Assembly (NCBI GenBank): GCA_963703085.1
Contig: OY969789.1
Coordinates: forward strand, 3,658,001-3,722,000
Origin: DATAEG01 sp963703085
Lineage (GTDB): Bacteria; Actinomycetota; Actinomycetes; Mycobacteriales; Jatrophihabitantaceae
Direction: 5' to 3'
DNA length: 64,000 bases
Shown here: positions 33,776 to 41,367 of the stretch, piece by piece
Layout of the letters: every line of letters starts with the position of its first letter
Position numbering within the stretch: position 1 is the stretch's first letter
The notes under the pieces: generated by a model
Told to the model about the DNA's origin: nothing
Seen by the model: the letters and a program-made list of their open reading frames with translations, nothing else
Databases searched by the model: none
Position numbers and translations under genes: made by a program

Positions 33776-34874
33776 TGCCATCGAGGTCCGCAAAGTTCCG
33801 CTGCACAGCGTCTCCGACGCCAGTGAATTCGCCGCGCTGATCGACGACGGCGTGATCGAGGCTGACCGGGTGGTCGCGGTCATCGGCAAGACCGAGGGCA
33901 ACGGCGGCGTCAACGACTACACCCGGATCATCGCCGACCGAGCCTTCCGGGAGGTGCTGGTCGCCAAGGGCAGTCGCGACGCCGGCGCGGTGAAGCAGAT
34001 CCCGATCGTGTGGTCCGGCGGCACCGATGGAGTGATCAGCCCGCACGCCACCGTCTTCGCCACCGTCGCCCCGGACCGCGCGATGCCCAGCGACGAACCG
34101 CGGCTGACGGTTGGTTTCGCGATGAGCGAGACGCTGCTGCCCGAGGAGATCGGGCGCACCGGGATGATCACGAAGGTCGCTGCGGCGGTGCGCGCGGCGA
34201 TGGCCGAGGCCGGCATCACCGACCCAGCTGACGTGCACTACGTGCAGACCAAGACCCCGTTGCTGACCATCGACACGATCCGCGACGCCAAGAGCCGGGG
34301 GCAGAGCGTCTTCACTGAAGACACCCTCACCTCGATGGACGTCTCCAACGGCGGCACGGCGCTCGGGGTCGCGGTCGCCCTGGGCGAGATCGAGACACCG
34401 CACGACGACGATGTGCTGCGCGACCGTTCGCTGTTCTCCTCGGTGGCCTCGTGCTCGTCCGGAGTGGAATTGGACCGAGCCCAGGTCGTGGTGGTCGGCA
34501 ATGCCCGGGGTGTCGGCGGCCGGTACCGAATCGGTCACGCTGTGATGATCGACGCGCTCGACGCCGACGGCATCTGGGCGGCTGTCCGGGACGCGGGGCT
34601 GCGGCTGCCCGAGCGGCCGCACCCGTCGGACCTCGGCGGCCGCCTGGTGAACGTGTTCCTGAAATGCGAGGCCAGCCAGGACGGCATGGTGCGCGGCCGG
34701 CGCAACGCGATGCTCGACGACTCCGATGTGCACTGGCACCGCCAGATCAAGGCGGCCGTCGGCGGGGTGGCCGCCTCAGTGACCGGCGACCCGGCCGTGT
34801 TCGTCTCGGTCTCCGCGGCACACCAAGGTCCGGACGGCGGCGGGCCGGTCGCGGCCATCGTCGACCTCGGCTGA
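33768..34874 (+). CDS. bar: Barbiturase (cyanuric acid hydrolase/barbiturase family)
   Basis: Opens the barbituric acid ring to ureidomalonate in oxidative pyrimidine degradation. The 368-residue protein belongs to the AtzD/TrzD/barbiturase family, made of three similar domains each supplying a Ser-Lys pair. Visible signatures are WSGGTDGVISPHATVFA near residue 81, VQTKTPLLTIDTI near 160, SCSSGVELDRAQVVVVGNA near 226, GVGGRYRIGHAVM and SAAHQGPDGGGPVAAI at the C-terminus. The N-terminus (IEVRKVPLHSVSDAS) and the overall pattern closely resemble what I recall of the Rhodococcus barbiturase, more than cyanuric acid hydrolases. It is coupled to carbamate kinase. Confidence 0.9.
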   Translation: MPDAIEVRKVPLHSVSDASEFAALIDDGVIEADRVVAVIGKTEGNGGVNDYTRIIADRAFREVLVAKGSRDAGAVKQIPIVWSGGTDGVISPHATVFATVAPDRAMPSDEPRLTVGFAMSETLLPEEIGRTGMITKVAAAVRAAMAEAGITDPADVHYVQTKTPLLTIDTIRDAKSRGQSVFTEDTLTSMDVSNGGTALGVAVALGEIETPHDDDVLRDRSLFSSVASCSSGVELDRAQVVVVGNARGVGGRYRIGHAVMIDALDADGIWAAVRDAGLRLPERPHPSDLGGRLVNVFLKCEASQDGMVRGRRNAMLDDSDVHWHRQIKAAVGGVAASVTGDPAVFVSVSAAHQGPDGGGPVAAIVDLG

Positions 34875-34941
34875 GGTAGCCGGCGCTGCACCGCTGGGCG
34901 AGCACGGGCGGCCAACAGCACGCGGATAGGCTGATCGCGAG

Positions 34942-35205
34942 ATGAAGACCTTCGACGCGCTGTTCGGCGAGCTCACCGAGCGCGCCGGTGCCCGGCCCAG
35001 CGGGTCCGGCACCGTGGCCGCTCTCGACGCCGGCGTGCACGAGATCGGCAAGAAGGTCGTGGAAGAGGCGGCCGAGGTCTGGATGGCCGCCGAGCACGAG
35101 TCGGCCGAGCGCACCGCCGAGGAGATCAGCCAGCTGCTCTACCACCTGCAGGTGCTGATGCTGGCTCGCGAACTCACCCTCGACGACGTCTACCGATACT
35201 TATGA
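34942..35205 (+). CDS. hisE: Phosphoribosyl-ATP pyrophosphatase
   Basis: Second step of histidine synthesis; an 87-residue all-alpha MazG-like protein. EEAAEVWMAAEHES near residue 40 carries the acidic metal-binding residues, and SQLLYHLQVLMLARELTLDDVYRYL is the conserved C-terminus. TAGGCT at 34927–34932 is a likely -10, which would leave only a 2–3 nt leader. It is coupled to hisG by ATGA, the standard actinobacterial hisEG pair, outside the main his operon. Confidence 0.96.
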   Translation: MKTFDALFGELTERAGARPSGSGTVAALDAGVHEIGKKVVEEAAEVWMAAEHESAERTAEEISQLLYHLQVLMLARELTLDDVYRYL

Positions 35206-36059
35206 CTCTGCGCATCGCGGTTCCGAACAAGGGCACGCTGGCAGATCCCTCGGCGCAGATGCTGGTGGAGGCCGGCTACCGGCAGCGCTCGGACAGCCGG
35301 GAGTTGATGTTGCTCGACCCCGACAACGAGGTGGAGTTCTTCTACCTGCGGCCGCGCGACATCGCCGTCTACGTCGGCTCGGGGAAGCTCGACCTCGGGC
35401 TGACCGGCGAGGACCTGCTGCGCGACTCCGCGGCACAGGCCGAGGTCGCGCTCGAGTTGGGCTTCGGGCAGTCCACTTTCCGCTTCGCCCGCAGTGACCG
35501 TGAGTCCGGCGCCGGGCACGGCCCCCAGGCGCTGGCCGGGCGCCGCATCGCTACCGCGTATCCCGGCCTGCTCGGTGACTACCTCACCGAGCACGAGACG
35601 GATGCCGAGATCATCGCGCTCGACGGCGCGGTGGAAACCGCGGTGCGGCTCGGGGTCGCTGATCTCATCGCGGATGTGGTCTCCACCGGTGCCACGCTGC
35701 GCAATGCCGGCCTCGAGGTGTTCGGCGATCCGCTGTTCACCAGCCAGGCGGTGCTGATCCGCCCGATCGGCGTCGAGCCCAACCCGCAGACCGAGCAGCT
35801 CATCCGCCGGCTGCAGGGCGTCATCATCGCCCGGCAGTACGTGTTGATGGACTACGACGTGCGCGACGAGCTCGTCGAGCAAGCCGTCGCGATCACGCCC
35901 GGCATCGAGTCGCCGACGGTCAGCCCGCTGCACACCGAGGGCTGGTCGGCCGTCCGAGCCATGGTGCGCACCGCGGACACCAACCGGGTGATGGACGAGC
36001 TCTGGGAGCTCGGCGCCCGCGGCATCTTCGTGACCAGTATTCACGCATGCCGGCTATGA
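35202..36059 (+). CDS. hisG: ATP phosphoribosyltransferase (long form)
   Basis: First, feedback-controlled step of histidine synthesis. At 285 residues it is the long form with a C-terminal ACT-like regulatory domain. It has RIAVPNKGTLADPSAQML at the start, GLTGEDLLRDS near residue 67, GRRIATAYPG near 113 and VADLIADVVSTGATLRNAGL near 150 (PRPP-binding region). It overlaps hisE and the following PH-domain gene (ATGA). Confidence 0.96.
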   Translation: MTLRIAVPNKGTLADPSAQMLVEAGYRQRSDSRELMLLDPDNEVEFFYLRPRDIAVYVGSGKLDLGLTGEDLLRDSAAQAEVALELGFGQSTFRFARSDRESGAGHGPQALAGRRIATAYPGLLGDYLTEHETDAEIIALDGAVETAVRLGVADLIADVVSTGATLRNAGLEVFGDPLFTSQAVLIRPIGVEPNPQTEQLIRRLQGVIIARQYVLMDYDVRDELVEQAVAITPGIESPTVSPLHTEGWSAVRAMVRTADTNRVMDELWELGARGIFVTSIHACRL

Positions 36060-36532
36060 CCCGGCGCGCGTCGGCCACCGGCGAGGTACGGGCCCGGCCC
36101 GAGGCGGTCCGGATCTGGTGCGGCGTGGCCGCGATCGCCGTGCTGGCCGCGTTGGTGACCACGGCGTTGGTCCTGCCCAACTCCAGCGACGGCGTCCACT
36201 TCAACGGCGGCGACCAAGTCGGCATCGCCGGTCTCGGGGTGCTCATCGCGATCGGACTGTGGGCCCCCACCCGACCTCGTCTGATCGCGGACGGCACGGG
36301 TGTGCGGGTCCGCGGCATGTTCGGCGGATACCGCGCCGTGCCGTGGGAGATCGTCCGTTCCGTCGAATTCCGGCCCAAGTGGAGATGGGCGCGGCTCGTG
36401 CTGCCTGCCGACGAGACCATCAGCCTCTACGCGGTGCAGCGAGTGGACGGCAGTCGCGCCGCGGCAACCATGCGTCAGCTGCGAGCCTTGCACGAGGCTG
36501 CCACCGCAGCACCCAAGGACGCGTCGGAGTAA
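36056..36532 (+). CDS. PH-domain membrane protein
   Basis: About 158 residues from ATG 36056, which overlaps the hisG stop; ATG 36047 would add three residues. Two transmembrane segments (AIAVLAALVTTALVLP and VGIAGLGVLIAIGLWAP) are followed by a small bacterial PH domain with VRVRGMFGGYRAVPWEIVRSVEF. This type of gene commonly follows hisG in actinobacteria. Function unknown. Confidence 0.82.
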   Translation: MTRRASATGEVRARPEAVRIWCGVAAIAVLAALVTTALVLPNSSDGVHFNGGDQVGIAGLGVLIAIGLWAPTRPRLIADGTGVRVRGMFGGYRAVPWEIVRSVEFRPKWRWARLVLPADETISLYAVQRVDGSRAAATMRQLRALHEAATAAPKDASE

Positions 36533-36537
36533 GCGAC

Positions 36538-37326
36538 GTGACCGCACGCAACGCCTTCGTCGTCACCGGTGGTGGCCGTGGCATCGGTCGGGCGATCATC
36601 GAGCGATTGCTCGCCGATGGGCACGCGGTCGCAATTCTGGAGAAAGACGCCGACGCCGTCTCGTGGGCAACCGGAGCAGATGCTTGCCACCACGGCGCCG
36701 CCGACCGGCTGGTCGCGGTGACCGGCGACGCCGCCGAGCGGCCGGACGCGGAACGCGCGATGGACGCGGCGGTGGAGCTGGGGAAGCCGGCCGGATGGGT
36801 GAACAACGCCGCAATCTTCCGCGACGCGTCCCTGGCCACGTCCGACCCGGTCGACGTGCTCGGCCTCATCACGGCCAACCTTGCCCCGGTGGTCGTCGGG
36901 AGTGCGGTGGCGATCCGCCGACTGGGTGTAGGCGGGTCGATCGTCAACGTGTCCTCGCATCAGGCGCAGCGGGCCGTGCGCGGCGCACTGCCCTATGTCA
37001 CCGCAAAAGCGGCGATCGAAGGGCTGACCAGAGCGTTGGCGGTCGATGCGGGCCCGGCCGGGATCCGGGTCAACGCCGTGGCGTTGGGGTCCGTGCGGAC
37101 CGAGCGCTTTGACGCCTACCGCGCTGCCCTCGACGAGTCGGCCGCCGCCGAGCTCGACGCCCAGATGCGCCGGCTGCACCCACTCGGCAGAGTCGGTGAG
37201 GCCGCCGAGGTAGCGGATGCAGTCGCCTACCTCTTGTCCGATCGCGCGAGCTTCATCAGCGGAGCCGTTCTGCCGGTCGACGGCGGCCGGGCGGCGCAGG
37301 GCGATGATCCGGAAGCGGCCGGTTGA
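36538..37326 (+). CDS. Short-chain dehydrogenase/reductase
   Basis: A 262-residue classical SDR oxidoreductase. It has the NAD(P)-binding VVTGGGRGIGRAI near residue 8, VNNAAIF near 89, the catalytic Ser in VNVSSHQ near 138 and Tyr-Lys in PYVTAKAAIEGLTRALAVD near 151, and the C-terminal GAVLPVDGGRA. The GTG start follows GGAG by 8 nt. The substrate is not deducible, and nothing links it firmly to its neighbours. Confidence 0.9.
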   Translation: MTARNAFVVTGGGRGIGRAIIERLLADGHAVAILEKDADAVSWATGADACHHGAADRLVAVTGDAAERPDAERAMDAAVELGKPAGWVNNAAIFRDASLATSDPVDVLGLITANLAPVVVGSAVAIRRLGVGGSIVNVSSHQAQRAVRGALPYVTAKAAIEGLTRALAVDAGPAGIRVNAVALGSVRTERFDAYRAALDESAAAELDAQMRRLHPLGRVGEAAEVADAVAYLLSDRASFISGAVLPVDGGRAAQGDDPEAAG

Positions 37327-37345
37327 CCGCGCTGGGTCGGAGGCC

Positions 37346-37705
37346 TCAGTGGCGCTTCTCGCCGGGACCCTGACCGGCCGGGTCGGGATCCGGCGACGCC
37401 TCGCGGAACGCGGCCTGCAGCGAACGCACCCCGTCGCGCAGTGGCAGCCGATGCGCGCCGAGGTATTCCTGCGCGGAGTCGTAGAGCCCGGCGAGCGCCG
37501 TGATCAATCGGCGCGCCTCGTCCAGATCGAGATAGTCGGCACCGTCCTCGGCCAGGCCGAGCTTCTCCGCCGCGGCGGACATCAACATCACCATGGCCCG
37601 CGTGATCACCTCTACCGCCGGAATCTCGGCCAGCTCCCGGACCTGCGGATCGGCGCTGCCGGGAATGTCCGGGCCGGCTGCGGCGTTTGGGACTGATGCG
37701 GTCAC
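37346..37705 (-). CDS. DUF1844 family protein
   Basis: 119 residues from GTG 37705. The conserved core is AEIPAVEVITRAMVMLMSAAAEKLGLAE followed by LDLDEARRLITALAGLYD, as in DUF1844 proteins, which sit beside infC in many actinobacteria. The frame is open further upstream to 37927, but that would run across the infC leader. Function unknown. Confidence 0.88.
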   Translation of the reverse strand: MTASVPNAAAGPDIPGSADPQVRELAEIPAVEVITRAMVMLMSAAAEKLGLAEDGADYLDLDEARRLITALAGLYDSAQEYLGAHRLPLRDGVRSLQAAFREASPDPDPAGQGPGEKRH

Positions 37706-37889
37706 GCTGATACCCTCGCATCGCGACCCGTCCGTCCCGACACCGGGCTTTGTGCCCGGGATCGAGATGGATGAGCAAGCGGAAGCCGCTGAGTTTCCCA
37801 CCCGGACCGTCGACATCAGGCGAGTCGGGTCAAGGTCCGGCCGGTGGGCCACGCCGTTCGCGGCGGTGGGCACCGACCGATTCTCAGCC

Positions 37890-37919
37890 GGCCCCGCGCG
37901 CACCGTCGCAGGCGGGGCC
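37890..37919 (+). promoter_or_regulatory. GC hairpin in the infC leader (attenuator-like)
   Basis: GGCCCCGC (37890–37897) and GCGGGGCC (37912–37919) form a perfect 8-bp stem with a 14-nt loop, followed by TTCGTCATTT. It lies 70 bp before the infC start in a leader of about 270 nt that begins after a possible TTGGGA-18-TACCCT promoter (37687–37716). A smaller hairpin (CCGGGC/GCCCGG) lies at about 37742–37758. This looks like a transcription attenuator for infC-rpmI-rplT. The controlling ligand is unknown. Confidence 0.55.
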
Positions 37920-37987
37920 TTCGTCATTTCCGGAGAAGCCGCCGTGCTCGACCGCAGTACTCACAACCCATGGATCGGGGAGGTCCC

Positions 37988-38536
37988 ATCACTGTTGAAT
38001 ACCGGATCAACGACCGGATCCGCGTGCCCGAGGTACGTCTCGTCGGACCCGAGGGTGAGCAGGTCGGCATCGTGCCGATCGGCAAGGCCCTGGAACTAGC
38101 CGCTGAGGCGGATCTCGACCTGGTCGAGGTCTCGGCCACCGCCCGCCCGCCGGTCTGCAAGCTCATGGACTTCGGCAAGTTCAAGTACGAGAGCGCACAG
38201 AAGGCTCGCGAGACGCGGCGCAACCAGACCATGACCGTCATCAAGGAAATGAAGCTCCGGCCGAAGATCGACCAGCACGACTACGCCACCAAGAAGGGGC
38301 ATGTCGAGCGGTTCCTGAAGCAGGGCGACAAGGTCAAGGTCACCATCATGTTCCGCGGACGTGAGCAGTCCCGGCCCGAACTGGGCTTCCGGCTGCTGCA
38401 GAAGCTGGCCGAGGACATCCAGGAGCTCGGCTTCGTGGAGTCCTCGCCGAAGCAGGACGGTCGCAACATGGTGATGGTCGTGGCGCCGCACCGCCGCGCG
38501 CAGAGCAATGCGCGAGCGGCGGCGTCCGGAGAATAG
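37988..38536 (+). CDS. infC: Translation initiation factor IF-3 (ATC start)
   Basis: IF-3 keeps 30S subunits apart and proofreads initiation. The 182-residue protein has the conserved N-terminal YRINDRIRVPEVRLVGPEGE, KLMDFGKFKYE near residue 58, KEMKLRPKIDQHDY near 83 and VTIMFRGREQ near 117. The start is chosen at ATC 37988 because GGGGAGG (37977–37983) stands 4 nt before it and the protein then begins exactly where IF-3 homologues begin. An in-frame ATG at 37970 lies upstream of that ribosome site and has none of its own. Non-AUG starts on infC are a known autoregulatory device, since IF-3 rejects them. Confidence 0.93.
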   Translation: MTVEYRINDRIRVPEVRLVGPEGEQVGIVPIGKALELAAEADLDLVEVSATARPPVCKLMDFGKFKYESAQKARETRRNQTMTVIKEMKLRPKIDQHDYATKKGHVERFLKQGDKVKVTIMFRGREQSRPELGFRLLQKLAEDIQELGFVESSPKQDGRNMVMVVAPHRRAQSNARAAASGE

Positions 38537-38636
38537 TGTGGCCGGCCGGTAACCACCCGGCCGGTGAATGACAGCCGGAGCTGCTCCGGGCTCGTAGTCG
38601 AGTCCGCGGCGGAACCGGCCCGACGAAGGACGAACC

Positions 38637-38831
38637 ATGCCCAAGCACAAGACGCACAGCGGGACGAAGAAGCGTGTCAAGGTCACGTCCACCGGCAAGC
38701 TGTTCAGCCAGCCGTCCGGTATGCGACACCACCTCGAAGTCAAGTCGTCAAGGTTGACCCGGCGACTGTCCGGCACGACCGCCATCTCCAAGGCCGACCG
38801 CCCCCGGGTCAAGAAGCTGCTGGGTCTGTAG
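38637..38831 (+). CDS. rpmI: Ribosomal protein bL35
   Basis: 64 residues, MPKHKTHSGTKKRVKVTSTG onward, the standard bL35 pattern ending RVKKLLGL. It lies between infC and rplT as usual. ACGAAGGACGAACC just upstream contains an AAGGA ribosome site. Confidence 0.96.
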   Translation: MPKHKTHSGTKKRVKVTSTGKLFSQPSGMRHHLEVKSSRLTRRLSGTTAISKADRPRVKKLLGL

Positions 38832-38896
38832 ACCAGCCTCAGACTTCACTCGCTGTTGGCCGTCCGCGCGGCGGCCCCCAAAGCAAAGGAACCATC

Positions 38897-39295
38897 GTGG
38901 CACGCGTCAAGAGGGCAGTGAATGCCCAGAAGAAGCGCCGCACCACCCTGGAGGCCGCGTCCGGCTACCGGGGTCAGCGGTCTCGGCTGTACCGCAAGGC
39001 CAAGGAGCAGTTGCTGCACTCGGCGACCTATGCCTACCGCGACCGCAAGGCGCGCAAGGGTGACTTCCGGCAGCTGTGGATCACCCGGATCAACGCCGCT
39101 GCCCGCGCGAACGGGATGACCTACAACCGCTTCGTGCAGGGCCTGCGCCTGGCCGGGGTCACCGTCGACCGCAAGATCCTCGCTGATCTGGCGGTCAACG
39201 ACGCGGCAGCCTTCGCGCAGCTGGTCACGGTGTCGAAGAAGGCCGTCGACGCCGAGGGCATCGGCGGCGCTGCCGCCCAGTCACCGGCAGCCTGA
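38897..39295 (+). CDS. rplT: Ribosomal protein bL20
   Basis: 132 residues. It starts VARVKRAVNAQKKRRTTLEA from GTG 38897, preceded by AAAGGA, with GYRGQRSRLYRKAKEQ near residue 28 and INAAARANGMTYNRFV near 71. It is third in the infC-rpmI-rplT operon. The longer open frame back to 38564 overlaps rpmI and is rejected. Confidence 0.96.
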   Translation: MARVKRAVNAQKKRRTTLEAASGYRGQRSRLYRKAKEQLLHSATYAYRDRKARKGDFRQLWITRINAAARANGMTYNRFVQGLRLAGVTVDRKILADLAVNDAAAFAQLVTVSKKAVDAEGIGGAAAQSPAA

Positions 39296-39306
39296 CCCGG
39301 TAACGG

Positions 39307-40095
39307 GTGCTGTCCGACAGCAACGCCCGGCTCGCCTCGGCCCGACGGCTCACCAGCCGTTCGGCACGACGCGACGCCGGGCGTTTCCTTGCCGAGGGGG
39401 CGCCGGCAGTGGCTGCGGCCCTGGCCCGGACCGGCACCGTCGTGGAGGTGTTCGCGACGGCCGCGGCCCTGGCCCGGAACGACGGTCTGGTGAGCGCGGC
39501 CGGCGCAGCTGGCATCGCGATCGATCAAGTGAGCGAGAAGGCCGCGGCGGCACTGTCCGAGACGGTCACCCCGCAAGGCCTGGTCGCGGTGTGTCACTTC
39601 GTTGATCTCCCGCTGCGCGCCGTACTGGACCGCCGGCCCACCCTCATGGCCGCGCTCGTGCAGCCTCGTGACCCCGGCAATGTCGGCACCATTGTGCGGA
39701 CCGCGGACGCCGCGGGCGCCGACGCCGTTGTGCTGGTCGGCGACAGCGTCGACATCTACAACGGCAAGACGGTGCGAGCCACCGCAGGCAGCCTCTTTCA
39801 TCTCGACATCGCCGTCGGCCTGCCTGCCGAGTCGCTCAGCAGTACCGAGCTGACCGTGCTGGCCGCGACCGGCTCCGGCGACACGGATCTCGACCAGCTG
39901 ATCGACGACGGCACGCTGCGGCGCCCCACTCTCTGGCTGTTCGGCACCGAAGCGCATGGACTGCCCGCCGAAGTACAGGCCACCGCCGAGCACCGGGTAC
40001 GCATTCCGATCTACGGTGCCGCGGAGAGTCTCAACCTGTCCGCCGCAGCCGCGATCTGCCTATATGCCAGCGCCCGCGCCCAGCACCGTGGCTAA
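39307..40095 (+). CDS. TrmH/SpoU-family 23S rRNA 2'-O-methyltransferase
   Basis: A 262-residue SPOUT-class RNA ribose methyltransferase. It has an N-terminal substrate-binding domain (about 1–105) and a knotted C-terminal domain with the three SpoU motifs: VQPRDPGNVGTIVRTADAAG near residue 118, LWLFGTEAHGLPAE near 210 and IPIYGAAESLNLSAAAAICLY near 237. It lies 11 bp after rplT, the usual place for an RlmB/TsnR-like gene. The target nucleotide is not clear. Confidence 0.93.
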   Translation: MLSDSNARLASARRLTSRSARRDAGRFLAEGAPAVAAALARTGTVVEVFATAAALARNDGLVSAAGAAGIAIDQVSEKAAAALSETVTPQGLVAVCHFVDLPLRAVLDRRPTLMAALVQPRDPGNVGTIVRTADAAGADAVVLVGDSVDIYNGKTVRATAGSLFHLDIAVGLPAESLSSTELTVLAATGSGDTDLDQLIDDGTLRRPTLWLFGTEAHGLPAEVQATAEHRVRIPIYGAAESLNLSAAAAICLYASARAQHRG

Positions 40096-40104
40096 GCTGT
40101 CGGC

Positions 40105-40185
40105 ATGACGTGGGTAGACGCCACCGGCAGCCCTTCGCCATTCGGCGGGCGGCTGGCGGCCGCTGTCCCCATGCGCGTGTCCTGA
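40105..40185 (+). CDS. Possible 26-codon leader ORF upstream of pheS
   Basis: ATG 40105 is 6 nt after a TAAGCT box (40093–40098), the spacing seen at other leaderless starts in this window, so the pheST message probably begins here. The peptide starts MTWVDATGSPSPFGG and holds one Phe codon only, so it is not a classical Phe attenuator. A GGGACG/CGTCCC hairpin follows at about 40198–40217, before the pheS start. It may simply mark the transcript's first translated codons. Confidence 0.35.
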   Translation: MTWVDATGSPSPFGGRLAAAVPMRVS

Positions 40186-40263
40186 CGCCCCTTCGGCCGG
40201 GACGTGACGCGCCGTCCCGCACCGCCTGCGCGGGTGCCCGCATCGACGAAAGACGCTTCTCTG

Positions 40264-41367
40264 ATGACCAGTCCTGACTTCGACCCCGTCGAGGTGGCGG
40301 CGCTGTCCGCCGAGCACCTGGACAAGGCTGTTGCCGACGCCGTTGCCGCCTTCGCCGCCGCAACTTCGCTCGACGAGCTGAAAGCGGCCCGGTTGGCACA
40401 TGCCGGCGACCGCTCACCGTTGGCGTTGGCCAATCGGGAGATCGGCGCCTTGCCGCCGGCCGCCCGAGCGGCGGCCGGCCAGCGCGTCGGCGCCGCGCGC
40501 GGACAGGTCAAGGCGGCGCTGGAGACGCGGCAGCTGGACCTGGAGGCCGAGCGCGACGCCCGCGTCCTGGTCGAGGAGGCGGTGGATGTGACGCTGCCGT
40601 GGGACCGGCAGCTGACCGGCGCGCGGCATCCGTTGACCACCTTGCAGGAGTACCTGGCCGACGTGTTCACCGCGATGGGCTACGAGGTGGCCGAGGGACC
40701 CGAGGTGGAAGCCACCTGGCTGAACTTCGATGCGCTCAACCACGGCCCGGATCACCCGGCCCGCGATACGTCCGACACGCTGTACGTCGGTTCCGCGGAA
40801 CAGAACCTCGTGCTGCGCACCCACACCTCGCCGGTGCAGGCGCGCACCATGCTCGACCGTGAGCCGCCCATCTACGTCATCTGCCCGGGCAAGGTGTTCC
40901 GCGCCGACGAACTCGACGCGACGCATACGCCGGTCTTCCACCAGGTCGAGGGCCTGGTCGTCGACGAGGGCATCACCATGGGGCACCTGAAGGGCACCTT
41001 GGACTACATGGCCCAGGCGATGTTCGGTGACGGCGTCGTCACCCGGCTGCGCCCCTCCTACTTCCCGTTCACCGAACCCAGCGCGGAGATGGACCTGCGC
41101 TGTTTCGTCTGTCACGGCGAGTCGGTGGGCCACCCGGACCGGCCGTGCCGGACCTGCGGCAGTGAGGGCTGGATCGAATGGGGTGGGTGCGGGATGGTCA
41201 ACCCGCGGGTGCTGCGGGCCTGCGGCATCGATCCGGACCGCTACTCCGGATTCGCGTTCGGGATGGGGATCGAGCGCACCATGATGTTCCGCAACAACGC
41301 CGCCGACATGCGCGACATGGTCGAAGGCGACGTGCGGTTCACCCAGGCGTTCGGGATGGAGGCCTGA
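40264..41367 (+). CDS. pheS: Phenylalanine--tRNA ligase alpha subunit
   Basis: Class II synthetase alpha chain. The 367-residue protein has an N-terminal coiled-coil region (about 1–110) and the catalytic core with GYEVAEGPEVEATWLNFDAL near residue 139 (motif 1), FRADELDATHTPVFHQVEGL near 213 (motif 2) and a C-terminal FGMGIERTMM near 337 (motif 3). ATG 40264 gives the usual N-terminus; a GTG at 40204 is in frame but lies in the leader hairpin. Its stop shares one base with the pheT start (TGATG). Confidence 0.96.
   Translation: MTSPDFDPVEVAALSAEHLDKAVADAVAAFAAATSLDELKAARLAHAGDRSPLALANREIGALPPAARAAAGQRVGAARGQVKAALETRQLDLEAERDARVLVEEAVDVTLPWDRQLTGARHPLTTLQEYLADVFTAMGYEVAEGPEVEATWLNFDALNHGPDHPARDTSDTLYVGSAEQNLVLRTHTSPVQARTMLDREPPIYVICPGKVFRADELDATHTPVFHQVEGLVVDEGITMGHLKGTLDYMAQAMFGDGVVTRLRPSYFPFTEPSAEMDLRCFVCHGESVGHPDRPCRTCGSEGWIEWGGCGMVNPRVLRACGIDPDRYSGFAFGMGIERTMMFRNNAADMRDMVEGDVRFTQAFGMEA

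Noticed and set aside
33768..34874. Cyanuric acid hydrolase (AtzD/TrzD)
   Set aside because: Same family, but the N-terminus and overall pattern resemble Rhodococcus barbiturase, and there are no biuret or allophanate hydrolase genes in the window.
37844..37969. infC start at 37844
   Set aside because: It would add a basic low-complexity extension running through the attenuator hairpin, with no match to IF-3 N-termini.
37771..37998. Upstream ORF (MSKRKPLSFPPGPSTSG...) overlapping the infC start
   Set aside because: Low-complexity Pro/Ser composition and it reads through the attenuator hairpin; no ribosome site. More likely an untranslated leader.
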